DNA of 64,000 nucleotides from Helicobacter sp. NHP19-012 (GTDB lineage Bacteria; Campylobacterota; Campylobacteria; Campylobacterales; Helicobacteraceae): NCBI RefSeq assembly GCF_019703325.1, contig NZ_AP024819.1, positions 1,364,001 to 1,428,000 of the forward strand, read 5' to 3'. Shown piece by piece: positions 34,852 to 45,273 of this stretch (position 1 is its first letter; each line of letters starts with the position of its first letter). The notes under the pieces were generated by a model. It saw only the letters and a program-made list of their open reading frames with translations, ran no database searches and was not told where the DNA came from. The position numbers and the translations under genes were made by a program.

Positions 34852-37800
34852 TAATTATCCAGCCATTGGTAGGTTTTAAAATTTTCTTTAATCGTGGTGT
34901 TGACTTTAAAGGCGGTGTTGAAGCGCAGGCGTTTGTTTTGTTCGTAAAAGACCACAGAGAGGGCGCGGTTGCCCTTGTGGCTTGCGGCCGCCTCTTTGAG
35001 CTTAGAAAACAAATCTAAAGACACGCTTGTGTCTAGCACGATGGATAGGGGGATGTGCTGCTCGTCTTGATGCCCGATCACGCAAGAGCTCGGGTTGTCG
35101 CTAAAATCCTTGACAATATCTACGGGCTGTGTGTCCTCCGTGTCCTCTTTTTGGACTTTGTAGCGTACTCTTGGGATTTTGGCTTTTTTGATATTTTCAA
35201 AGGTGTCGATCTCCAAAAGACGCAAGCGGGCGACTTCCTCTTGCTCCTCGATCTTGCATTTAAAGGCTAGGGGCAATTCTGTATCCAGTTGATCTAGGGC
35301 ATTTAGTTGTTTTTCAAACAGCATGAGCTCAAAGCGGCCTGAGAAATCCACGATCGCCGCCTCGCCATAGGGCTTGCCACTGTTCTTGCCTATTTTACGC
35401 TTGACATCTAAAACCTTGCCGATAAACACCGCTGATGCGCCGATCTCCATGCGTGCAATATCCACGCTCTTAGCCACATTTTTAAGGCCTTTAATCTCGT
35501 CTTTGAATGCGTCTAAAGGGTGGCCTGAGAAGTAAAGCCCCATGCATTCGTATTCGTAGTTTAACAGCGTGCTGGCATCGTATTCGGGCAACTCCACCAA
35601 GTCTAAATGTGCCTTTTCTAGCTGTTCGCTAGACATGTTGGCAAACAACCCCACGCTCATCTGCGCGTTGCTCTTATCCTTCCTACGCCCCTCATCGCAA
35701 ATCGCGTCTAAGTTTTCTAGCATGGTGCGGCGGTTGTAGCCCAGCCCGTCTAAGCTGCCTGATTTCACCAAGGGCTCTAAAATGCGTTTGCTAAACTTTG
35801 AAAAGTCGATTTTGCTAATCAAATCCTCTAAACTCGTAAAATTGCCATGTTTTTCGCGGATCTCCACCAAAGTGCCTAGTGGCCCCTCGCCCGCCCCCTT
35901 GATCGCCTCCAGCCCAAAGACAATGACTTTTTCGCCCTTTTGATCCTCTACTTTGAATTGCACATCGGAGGTATTGACATGGGGGCGTTCCACTTTGATC
36001 CCCATAGAGCTCGCCTCTTCCACATAGTAAGCCACCGATTCAATGTGGCGGCATTCGCTGCTAAGCATCGCCGCCATGAACTCGTGCTTGTAGTGGGTTT
36101 TTAAATAGGCGGTTTGGAAGGTAAGCATGGCATAGGCGGCGGAGTGGGACTTGTTGAACCCATAGCCGGCAAATTTCACAATCAAATCAAACAACTCGCC
36201 CGCCTTTTGGCTGTCAAAATTATTTTTGATCGCCCCTTGCACGAATTTGGCTTTATTGTCCGCCATGATTTGTGCATCCTTCTTACCCATCGCCCGGCGG
36301 ATCAAATCCGCCTCCCCCAAAGAAAAGCCCGCAATGGTTTGCACGATTTGCATGACTTGCTCTTGATACACGATCGTGCCGTAAGTGGGGCGTAAAATGG
36401 GCTCTAGTGCGTCAAACATGTAGGTGATCGGGGCACTGCCATGTTTGCGGTTGACAAAGTCATCGACCATGCCAGACTCCATAGGACCGGGGCGACCCAG
36501 CGCAATGATCGCAATGATGTCTTCAAAACTAGAAGGGCGTAGCCGTTTGTTTAAGGTTTGGAACATGCCCGACTCGATTTGGAAGATCCCCACCGTGTTG
36601 CCCTCTTGGATCGTGGCATAGACTTTCGGATCGTCCATATCCACACTCAAAAAGTCGATCTTTTTGTGGCTGTATTTTTCAATGACCTTTAGGGCATCGT
36701 GGATCACCGTGAGCGTCTTTAGCCCCAAAAAGTCAAACTTGATTAAGTCGATCGCCTCTAGGTATTTCATGGAATATTGCGTTACAATGCCACCTGTGCG
36801 CTCACTCGTGTAAAGGGGGGATTTATACCAAAGCTCCCTTTCGCTATCCACCACCAACGCGGCGGCGTGCTTGCCTGCCGAGCGATTCAAATTTTCCAAA
36901 CGCAAGGAAAAATCCCAAACCTGCTTGGCAAGGGGGTTCCTCTCGATCAAGGCTTGGATTTTAGGCTCTAGCTCGAAGGCTTCTTGCAAGCTAATACCTA
37001 AGCGATTAGGGATCAGCTTTGCCATTTCATCGGCTTGTTTGTAGGGCATGTCTAGCACCCTTGCGACATCGCGGATCACCCCCTTAGCCAGCATTTTATT
37101 AAAGGTGATCACTTGGGCGACATTGTATTTGCCGTATTTGGCGATCATGTAATCCAACATTTCGCCCCGCCGCCTTTGGCAAAAGTCGGTATCAATATCG
37201 GGCATGCTCACCCGCTCGGGGTTTAAGAACCGCTCAAAGAGTAAATCGTATTTGAGTGGATCAATGTCCGTGATTTGCAAACAAAAGGCGACCAAACTGC
37301 CCGCCGCACTCCCACGCCCCGGACCCACAGGGATATTGCTCTCTCTGGCGTGGCGGATAAAATCCCACACAATCAGCATGTAGCCTGCAAACTTCATGTC
37401 GCTGATGGTTTTGATCTCGTATTCTAGCCGTTCTGTGTATTTGGCGTGCAAGCTAGGTTCTACGATCTCTAGGCGTTTTTTAAGCCCCTCTCTTGCCTTG
37501 TGGGCGAAGTAGGCTTTATCGTCCTCAAAGTCTAATCCTTCGTTTTGGGCGTATTCTTTGGTGAATTTAAAGCGGGGGGGGGTGGGGGGGTTGGTGTCGT
37601 TCTTAAGATCGATCTCTAAATGGCATTTGTCGGCGATCTCTTGCGTGTGTGCGAGGGCTTCGGGGATGTCGGCAAAGAGCCTAGCCATTTCTTCGGGGGT
37701 TTTAATGTAAAACTCATGCACGGAGTGTTTGAGTCGTTCGGTGTCATTTAGGGTCTTGCCCATCGCCACACACATAGCAACTTCTTGCGCACTGGCGTCC

Positions 37801-38459
37801 TCTTTGTTGGTGTAGTGGGTGTCGTTGGTGGCGATAAGCTTAATGCCCGTTTCTTTGGAGAGCCTAATCACCTGTTCGTCAATGGCGAGTTGGTCGGCAA
37901 TGCCATGGCGCATGATCTCCATATAAAAATCGTCCCCGAAAATGTCTTGGTATTCTAGGGCAATGCGTTTAGCCTCCTCATAGCCCTTTGCACCGAATTT
38001 TTTGTTACGGGGGTTTTGGTTGTTTAAATGCCAGTTGATCTCGCCTTGTAAGCATGCACTCGAGCAAATCAGCCCCCTAGCTCTTTCTCTTAAGATTTTC
38101 TTATTGATACGGGGGTAGTAGTAAAACCCCTCTAAAAAAGCTTGAGAGCTCAAATACATGAGATTTTGGTAGCCCTCTAAATCTTTGGCGTATAGGCACA
38201 AGTGGAAGCGCTGGCGGGATTGTTTGTCGTTTAACTTTTCGGCGTTGTGTAGGTAGGTTTCAATGCCAATGATGGGCTTGATCCCCTCTTTTTTCATGCA
38301 AGTGTAAAAGTCGATCGCACCAAACATGTTGCCATGATCGGTCATGCTCACACTGGTCATGCCCAGCTCTTTGATCTTTTTGACTAAAACCTTGATTTTA
38401 TTTGCGCCATCGAGCAGAGAATATTCGGTGTGCAGGTGTAGGTGGGTGTAGTTTTGCAT
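34851..38459 (-). CDS. dnaE: DNA polymerase III subunit alpha
   Basis: The replicative polymerase catalytic subunit, 1202 residues. The N-terminal PHP domain (HLHTEYSLLDGANKI, TDHGNMFG) is followed by the palm with the catalytic aspartates in SMPDIDTDFC and the GPGRGSAAGSLV loop, then KSHSAAYAMLTFQTAYLKTH, a helix-hairpin-helix region and a C-terminal OB-fold (VFIGKVLDVKRKIGKNSGKP). The frame is uninterrupted across 3.6 kb, a useful control for the indel-ridden genes nearby. Confidence 0.97.
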   Translation of the reverse strand: MQNYTHLHLHTEYSLLDGANKIKVLVKKIKELGMTSVSMTDHGNMFGAIDFYTCMKKEGIKPIIGIETYLHNAEKLNDKQSRQRFHLCLYAKDLEGYQNLMYLSSQAFLEGFYYYPRINKKILRERARGLICSSACLQGEINWHLNNQNPRNKKFGAKGYEEAKRIALEYQDIFGDDFYMEIMRHGIADQLAIDEQVIRLSKETGIKLIATNDTHYTNKEDASAQEVAMCVAMGKTLNDTERLKHSVHEFYIKTPEEMARLFADIPEALAHTQEIADKCHLEIDLKNDTNPPTPPRFKFTKEYAQNEGLDFEDDKAYFAHKAREGLKKRLEIVEPSLHAKYTERLEYEIKTISDMKFAGYMLIVWDFIRHARESNIPVGPGRGSAAGSLVAFCLQITDIDPLKYDLLFERFLNPERVSMPDIDTDFCQRRRGEMLDYMIAKYGKYNVAQVITFNKMLAKGVIRDVARVLDMPYKQADEMAKLIPNRLGISLQEAFELEPKIQALIERNPLAKQVWDFSLRLENLNRSAGKHAAALVVDSERELWYKSPLYTSERTGGIVTQYSMKYLEAIDLIKFDFLGLKTLTVIHDALKVIEKYSHKKIDFLSVDMDDPKVYATIQEGNTVGIFQIESGMFQTLNKRLRPSSFEDIIAIIALGRPGPMESGMVDDFVNRKHGSAPITYMFDALEPILRPTYGTIVYQEQVMQIVQTIAGFSLGEADLIRRAMGKKDAQIMADNKAKFVQGAIKNNFDSQKAGELFDLIVKFAGYGFNKSHSAAYAMLTFQTAYLKTHYKHEFMAAMLSSECRHIESVAYYVEEASSMGIKVERPHVNTSDVQFKVEDQKGEKVIVFGLEAIKGAGEGPLGTLVEIREKHGNFTSLEDLISKIDFSKFSKRILEPLVKSGSLDGLGYNRRTMLENLDAICDEGRRKDKSNAQMSVGLFANMSSEQLEKAHLDLVELPEYDASTLLNYEYECMGLYFSGHPLDAFKDEIKGLKNVAKSVDIARMEIGASAVFIGKVLDVKRKIGKNSGKPYGEAAIVDFSGRFELMLFEKQLNALDQLDTELPLAFKCKIEEQEEVARLRLLEIDTFENIKKAKIPRVRYKVQKEDTEDTQPVDIVKDFSDNPSSCVIGHQDEQHIPLSIVLDTSVSLDLFSKLKEAAASHKGNRALSVVFYEQNKRLRFNTAFKVNTTIKENFKTYQWLDN

Positions 38460-38556
38460 GGGCTATCCTTTACCCACACTATTACATAGTAGGACTTAAA
38501 AATCAAAAGGGTTAGTTTGGGAACTCTAGGCATGTAAGGGTAAATGTTTAATGAGC

Positions 38557-39284
38557 TCAAAGCGAGCATTGCCGTTTAACAAGGTGCTTACTCCGGCTTG
38601 ATCGCAGCTTTGGCGGTAATAGTGACCATAGCAATATCTTGTAAGAGCGTAATTTTAAATTTGGTTTAGAGGCTAAAGGATTGTGGATAAAAAACACACT
38701 TGTTCCCCGTTTGTCGCACCCCACAAATTGGTAACCTTTTTGTTGCCCTAAAGCAATCAACGCTTTAATACTTGCACCAAAATACAATCCGCTGTAGTGT
38801 GTTTTGAAACGCCCAAAATCGGGTCGATAGGACACGCCACACATAATTCTAGACCAAATAGAGCGTTAAACTCTGCGATGACAATGGCACATTGGATGCA
38901 AGTGATGGCCTCCCAAAATCTTGCCTTGTGGGCTTAAACAATGTGCTTTAAGATGTATCAAAGCGAGGATGATTTGTCCTTGTTTAAGCGCTCCAACACA
39001 TAGGAGAGGATCACAAGATCGAAGCGTTTTTCAGGCTTATACTCTAAGAAATTTGGGCACAACATGGCATCAATGCCTAAACTCTACACATGCGCCACAG
39101 CCCGTTCATTGATGTCTAGACCAAGAAGCTCAAAATCCCCATTAACCCCTACCCATTTAAGCGCACTTAAAAACTGCCCAAATCCACAACCAAAATCAGG
39201 AATCCTTGCATTTTCAGGCAAAGTTTGGATAACTTCTTGTAAATAAGCGGGCAAGTCCATATTTGGTATACATGGAGGGGTCAA
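38557..39284 (-). pseudogene. Decayed SAM-dependent methyltransferase
   Basis: The 5' part (39284-39084) reads IPDFGCGFGQFLSALKWVG and LLGLDINERAVAHV, a class I SAM-binding site. After stops and shifts, further pieces appear, and the 3' part (38844-38557) reads HYSGLYFGASIKALIALGQQ and KGYQFVGCDKRGTSVFFIHN, typical of the C-terminal domain of methyltransferases that modify surface sugars. Several breaks are needed to explain it, so this is a true pseudogene and not a single indel. It lies between dnaE and the dynamin cassette, an accessory-gene site. Confidence 0.7.
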
Positions 39285-39507
39285 CCTCCTACGATATAAA
39301 ATAATCTAGCATCAATTCTTTTAAAAACTATGATTAAAATACCCGTGCTATTACGGAAAGGCTTAAAGATCAAGTGCGCCGGTCTTTGTGTCTAAAAACC
39401 TTAGCACCACACCCCCGTTTTAATCTCCCCCTTTCTAAATCTCGTTGTTGCCCTATCTTGGGTGTGGGTTTTAAAAACTTTTGAAAGCCTGAAAATAAAG
39501 CAACTCT

Positions 39508-39951
39508 TTAAAAAGAGAGAGGGCATGCGTGTTTTAGCCACAGATGGTTAGCTTTGATTTTACGCATTAAGAGCTTGGAGTGGATTTTTTCTAAGAGTTG
39601 CTTGACCTTGTAGGCGGCAAATCGTTTAAACACGGCGCGGAACACATAGTAAAGATGGGTGGTCGCAAGGTCGCTATGGCGGTTGATGAAAACTTGAAAA
39701 TCTAAATTGAGCGTGATCTCTGCGTCCTTAAGGGTGTCAAAGCGTAAATGTGTGTAACTTTTAAGCTTGGATTCTAAATAGTGTTGCATGCGTGCCTCAA
39801 TTTGGCGGATGTTGTTTTGGTAACGCTTTGCGATCTGTAATAATTGCCTTTCCTCATTGTCTTTTGGCTCTTTTAGCCCCAATCTTTCGTAGTGTTTGCC
39901 CTTGAAAGTGTAAAAATCCGCCTTGACGCTGTTTAAGATAAAGTGGTGCAT
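39508..39951 (-). CDS. Small basic helical protein, last gene of the dynamin-like cassette
   Basis: The ATG at 39951 has AAAAAAGG before it. The 147-residue product is helical and basic (KDNEERQLLQIAKRYQNNIR, YHVFRAVFKRFAAYKV-like ending in LLMRKIKANHLWL). No family is recognised. The segment NIRQIEARMQHYLESKL faintly recalls the helical cores of the two upstream genes. The preceding gene runs into it: with one more T in the T6 run at 39960-39965, that gene would stop at a TAATG shared with this start. Confidence 0.55.
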   Translation of the reverse strand: MHHFILNSVKADFYTFKGKHYERLGLKEPKDNEERQLLQIAKRYQNNIRQIEARMQHYLESKLKSYTHLRFDTLKDAEITLNLDFQVFINRHSDLATTHLYYVFRAVFKRFAAYKVKQLLEKIHSKLLMRKIKANHLWLKHACPLSF

Positions 39952-40543
39952 TATGTGCCTTTTTTGGTTTAGGTTTTTCTTGGAGCAACCATACGCCATA
40001 AGTGGCGATAAAGTGTTTAAAGGCTAACTTAGACTCTCTTCTTTGCCTCTCTCCTAGTTGAATCTCTAATATGCGTTTAGGACAGGGTGCGAGCAAACAT
40101 TGCCCGCTCTTTGGATTGAGGCGGTTTTTTAATGCTGTTTGCACCTCTGCGATCGATTGACGCATATTCTCTTTAAATTTTCTCAAAGAGTCTTTGAGTA
40201 CTTGGGCAAGGTGTTGTCGCATTTGATCCTCCTTTTCACGCGCGGGACTCAAAGTAAAAATTTCTTGGTATTTGGGATTATCTAGACTAACTTGGGCGTG
40301 CAAGGTTTCATAAAAATGGCGGATGTGCTTAAAAATCGTCACTTGTTGGCGATGAATGTCTTTGTATAAAGCACTCTCCTTATCCACACCCGCCAACAAG
40401 CGATCGAAAGCACTAAAATGTTTGCGCAACACTTCTAGTGCAAGCCCATCAAAAAAAGCCAAAACCCTTGTGTGCCACTTGGCTTTTAGGAGATTTTCTA
40501 ACTGGTTGCAAAGTTGCCAACGGAGTTGCTCTTGAGTTGCCAT
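39854..40543 (-). CDS. Helical partner protein 2 of the dynamin-like cassette
   Basis: The 229-residue protein is mostly alpha-helical. Its core (FDRLLAGVDKESALYKDIHR, HFYETLHAQVSLDNPKYQEI, SPAREKEDQMRQHLAQVLKD) aligns with the next gene upstream (FDRLVEEVEKMGAHCNLQ, GFHEKLYTKISLDNTECQTI, NPGKEKENRMYQFINQAIQD), so they are paralogues. Both end in a similar hydrophobic segment (LAFKHFIATYGVWLLQ versus LAFAFFSAAYASQQLG). This suggests the residues after about 39965 are out of frame and the real stop is the TAA at about 39951-39953. It starts after GAGG, 12 nt from its neighbour. Confidence 0.6.
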   Translation of the reverse strand: MATQEQLRWQLCNQLENLLKAKWHTRVLAFFDGLALEVLRKHFSAFDRLLAGVDKESALYKDIHRQQVTIFKHIRHFYETLHAQVSLDNPKYQEIFTLSPAREKEDQMRQHLAQVLKDSLRKFKENMRQSIAEVQTALKNRLNPKSGQCLLAPCPKRILEIQLGERQRRESKLAFKHFIATYGVWLLQEKPKPKKAHNAPLYLKQRQGGFLHFQGQTLRKIGAKRAKRQ

Positions 40544-40555
40544 TTAAACCTCACG

Positions 40556-41308
40556 CTACCCGAGTTGCTGGCTAGCATAGGCAGCACTGAAAAACGCAAA
40601 CGCCAAATCTAATTGCTTTTGCTCTTTTTGGTTGATGTCGCTCGCCTCTTGGATGTCTTTTAACGCTTCTTGGCTGTGTTTAAGAAGGCTATTTTCTTTG
40701 TCTAATTGGTCTTGTAGCTTCTCTTTCACACTGTCGATCGCCTCTTGCACCTTGTCCCTAATCTCTTTTTTGAAGTCCCTTAGGGCATCTTGGATGGCTT
40801 GGTTGATGAATTGATACATCCTGTTTTCTTTCTCTTTGCCCGGATTGAAGGCACAAATTGTTTGGCATTCTGTGTTATCTAGGCTGATTTTTGTATAAAG
40901 CTTTTCGTGAAACCCCTTAATGCGCCCAAAAATGGATTTTTGGCGGTTGCGGATGTTTTGGCGCAAAGACTGCAAATTGCAATGTGCCCCCATTTTTTCC
41001 ACCTCTTCTACGAGGCGATCGAAGACGGCGATACACTCTTGCCTTAGAGATTCTTGTGGCTCTGCTGCCATTTCTCTAGCCTTTGCTTTAAACTCTGCCA
41101 ACACCTGATTAAGGTCGATGGTTTCTTGTGCGCTTGCACTGCCGACTGAATAAGAGGGCATTGCGCCCACTTCTCTAGCGGTGTCTTTGCTGGAGCTAAA
41201 AAGATTTTTCACGCCACTAACAATCGCCCTTCCAGCACTTGCAATCGCCCCACCTACGGCACTAGCCACACTCTTAACCCCACTCCAAAGACTTCCCCAA
41301 AATCCCAT
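40556..41308 (-). CDS. Helical partner protein 1 of the dynamin-like cassette, Gly/Ala-rich N-terminus
   Basis: The 250-residue protein begins with a Gly/Ser/Ala-rich amphipathic segment (WGSLWSGVKSVASAVGGAIA, SAGRAIVSGVKNLF) that could insert into or bind a membrane. A long helical region with coiled-coil character follows (DFKKEIRDKVQEAIDSVKEK), then a hydrophobic end. The ATG at 41308 follows the GTPase stop by 1 nt; a GTG at 41320 is possible. It is paralogous to the next gene. Tight linkage to a dynamin-like GTPase suggests a membrane-acting complex, as in LeoABC-type systems; this is an inference. Confidence 0.65.
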   Translation of the reverse strand: MGFWGSLWSGVKSVASAVGGAIASAGRAIVSGVKNLFSSSKDTAREVGAMPSYSVGSASAQETIDLNQVLAEFKAKAREMAAEPQESLRQECIAVFDRLVEEVEKMGAHCNLQSLRQNIRNRQKSIFGRIKGFHEKLYTKISLDNTECQTICAFNPGKEKENRMYQFINQAIQDALRDFKKEIRDKVQEAIDSVKEKLQDQLDKENSLLKHSQEALKDIQEASDINQKEQKQLDLAFAFFSAAYASQQLG

Positions 41309-41309
41309 T

Positions 41310-42862
41310 TCACACCCCACTTTCTTTAATGATTTTATCGATTTCAGCGTCCAGATTGTCTAAGACACTCTTAGATTCCGCATCAAAATCCGCGATCAAG
41401 GATTCAAACTCCTGCTTGGATTTTTCTAATTCCTCTAACTTATGTCTGTCCTGCTCTAGCTTGGCGTTGATTTGGGCTGTGTCTCCTCGCACACTGGCGT
41501 AACTCTCACCCAAACTCTTAGCGTGGTTGCCAAAATAATGCTTCATTTCTTGTTGGATGACGGCATAACTTCTGCGAGTGTCCTCTAAGATTTCTTGTTG
41601 GGCACTATCCAGCACATCCTCTTTAATCCTCTGGTGGATCGCCTCCACATTGGAGATTTTTTGCAATTCTTTGAGGTGGGGGGCGATTTTATCGCTTTCA
41701 AAGAAGCCATAACACAGCTTTTTAAGTTGTTTTTCCTCCTCTGTGCTTAAAGCCCCCTGTTTGGCTAAAGTGCAAAGCAAAGACAAATGCCCCGAAACAT
41801 GGATGATGTTTTGCTGGGCAAGCTTGGGGTTATAACCCGTTTTGCCCCTGCCTGTGTGATCGGTTGTCAGCCACTCCGTCCATTTGGCTTTGATTTTCTC
41901 CCAGTCTTTAGCAGGGTTGTTTAAAATGTCGTAATGCGTGCCGAGTGTATAGACTTTTTCGGGGTGTCCGCAAGTGTTGTCAAAAATCCTAAAAATGGTG
42001 TCTAATTCCTGCCCCTGTAAATTCTTGCACTCCACGCACATCAACACCACATTAGCGTTTTGGATGTAGTCGCGTGTAACATTGGAGCGGTAAGCAACGG
42101 GGTCATTCAAGCCCGGGGTATCCACGAAAACGATGTTTTTTTCATAGGGGAACTCGGGGAACTCAATAAGCACCTCTTTGACAAAATAATGCACGGGCGA
42201 TCTGGATGAAGTGTATTTAGCCAAGCACTCTTTACTCAAGGGCTCGCTGATGGCAGACATCCCTAGCCACTTGTCTTTTTCTTGCTCGGCTTTAGATTGC
42301 TGGTATTCTTTGAAGAATTTGCCCCCACTATCCGTTGCACTCTTTAAAAGCCGTGCCCACTCCGCTACGCTGTAAAATCTGATCGTGGTTAGAGGCTTAG
42401 AGCCGTATTTAAACTTGGTGAGTACAGCAGTTTCGGGATTGACATCCACGCTAGCGTAATCCTTTTGGAGCATGGCATTAATCAAAGTAGATTTACCCGC
42501 CTTGATCGTGCCCACAAAGGCGATTTGAAAACCCGCATCGCGTTTTAAAAACTGCTCGATTTGATCGAGAAAGCCCTGCAACTCTTGGGCGTTTTCTGGT
42601 ATATAGCCCTGCAAGACTTTTAAAAAATTGCGGTTTTGCACCGCTTGCTCAAACACCCCCTGCAAGCCCTCAAGCGGAGCACGCACCTGCACATCCGCCC
42701 TCGCCTTTTGGCACTCTTTTAAAAATTTTTGGACTTTTGCTTGGGTTTGCTTGAGGTTTTCGTGGTTTTGGTATTCACCCCCCCCAGCGCGCCACACTCT
42801 AAACAAAACAACAAATCCCCACCAGGGTTTTTAAACCCACAAGCGAAACACACAAAAGACAT
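41310..42862 (-). CDS. Zinc-ribbon dynamin-like GTPase, out of frame at a poly-G tract
   Basis: The GTPase has the P-loop VGTIKAGKSTLINAM, a G2 threonine in VNPETAVLTKF, G3 VFVDTPGLNDP, and a long helical stalk with coiled coils at the C-terminus (about the last 100 residues). This is the bacterial dynamin-like family. The open frame begins at 42806 without a good ribosome site. In another frame an ATG at 42862, with AAAGG 6 nt before it, starts a zinc ribbon (CFAC, then CLEC 11 residues later). The two frames meet at a run of 8 G (42778-42785). Nine G (or six) would fuse zinc ribbon and GTPase into one protein of about 517 residues. Confidence 0.75.
42778..42785. repeat. Poly-C/G tract of 8 within the dynamin-like gene
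   Basis: Eight C on the plus strand (G on the coding strand), about 80 nt into the gene, at the exact point where the zinc-ribbon and GTPase frames must join. Poly-G tracts of this length are classic phase-variation sites in Helicobacter and Campylobacter. A sequencing miscount is equally possible. Confidence 0.6.
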
Positions 42863-42919
42863 GCAACACCTTTATTTTTGATCGAGTTGCTGAGAGTAAC
42901 ATGAAGAGATTAACAAAGC

Positions 42920-42953
42920 ACTAAGAAGATGACTAAGAAAGATTAAGAAGATT
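42920..42953. repeat. Three tandem 11-12 bp repeats upstream of the dynamin-like cassette
   Basis: ACTAAGAAGATG, ACTAAGAAAGAT and ATTAAGAAGATT follow one another, 60-95 bp before the ATG at 42862. Purine-rich on the plus strand. The period near one helical turn would suit a protein-binding array or a length-variable promoter spacer. Confidence 0.5.
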
Positions 42954-42984
42954 AAAAAGACTCTTGTATGAATCGCCCCCTCCA

Positions 42985-43014
42985 AGCCCCCCTTTAAAAA
43001 AGCAAAGGCAAGGG

Positions 43015-43016
<2 letters not shown>
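42985..43016 (-). terminator. Imperfect hairpin after groEL
   Basis: AGCCC pairs with GGGCT and, inside, CCTTT with AAAGG, at the groEL stop codon. There is no T run, so support as a terminator is weak. Confidence 0.3.
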
Positions 43017-44675
<1,659 letters not shown>

Positions 44676-44699
44676 TCAAATTTTTATGTTGTGCTTTTC

Positions 44700-45044
44700 T
44701 TAGTGGTTGTGGCAGCAGTTGCCCTCGTGTTTGTGTCCGTCTTTATCTTTTTCGTGCCCATGTCCGTGGCAGCAAGAATCTACCACGCCCAAAACATCTT
44801 CAAGTTCTAAAACCATGAACTCCTTACCGCCCAAGACGATTTCAGTGCCTTTATATTTGCCAAAAGCGATCACATCGCCCTCTTTTAGGCATTTACAGCC
44901 CTCACTGATTTTATGGCTCACGGCTTTCACCACGCCCATTTGGGGTTTTTCTTTGGCGTTGTCGGGGATGATGATCCCTGAAGCGGTTTTCTTTTCTTCC
45001 TCTAGTCTTTCAACCAGCACTCTTTCACCTAATGGTTTAAACAT
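44700..45044 (-). CDS. groES: Co-chaperonin GroES with metal-binding tail (HspA type)
   Basis: Residues 1-88 are a standard GroES ([20 protein letters not shown], the mobile loop, [19 protein letters not shown]). The last 25 residues are a Helicobacter-type extension with four Cys and seven His (CCHGHGH ... [11 protein letters not shown]). In H. pylori such a tail binds nickel and serves urease and hydrogenase maturation. The start follows GAGGAG, with a strong promoter and a CIRCE-like operator upstream. Confidence 0.96.
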   Translation of the reverse strand: MFKPLGERVLVERLEEEKKTASGIIIPDNAKEKPQMGVVKAVSHKISEGCKCLKEGDVIAFGKYKGTEIVLGGKEFMVLELEDVLGVVDSCCHGHGHEKDKDGHKHEGNCCHNH

Positions 45045-45067
45045 AGGGTCTCCTCAATTTACGAAAA

Positions 45068-45094
45068 TTAGCACTTAAAAAATTTAAGCGCCAC
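45068..45094 (-). promoter_or_regulatory. CIRCE-like operator of groES-groEL
   Basis: On the plus strand TTAGCACTT, nine bases, then AAGCGCCAC. The left half matches the CIRCE half-site TTAGCACTC well; the right half is degenerate. It lies right after the -10 box, over the start of transcription, where HrcA would bind. Confidence 0.6.
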
Positions 45095-45095
45095 G

Positions 45096-45124
45096 ATTTT
45101 AGCGAAAAATTGTGCGTAAGTCAA
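45096..45124 (-). promoter_or_regulatory. Sigma-70-type promoter of groES-groEL
   Basis: On the minus strand TTGACT (45119-45124), a 17-bp spacer, then TAAAAT (45096-45101). It is the best -35/-10 match seen in the window and fits a strongly expressed chaperonin operon. Confidence 0.75.
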
Positions 45125-45273
45125 GGCTTAGGGCAGGATTAAAATATTCAACTAAATAAACTTTATAGTAAATGGCTAAAGTTATTTATTACTAAAATTA
45201 TAAAGTTTTGGACTAAGCCGCCCTGTATACGCCTTTAGGCAAAATCAAAGTTACCTATGCTAAATTCTTAAAC

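Noticed and set aside
39268-39290. Short GGAGG/CCTCC hairpin as a terminator after the methyltransferase remnant
   Set aside because: Only 5 bp and no T run; it may be chance.
38500-39300. Intact methyltransferase gene
   Set aside because: Several stops and shifts separate the SAM-binding part from the C-terminal part.
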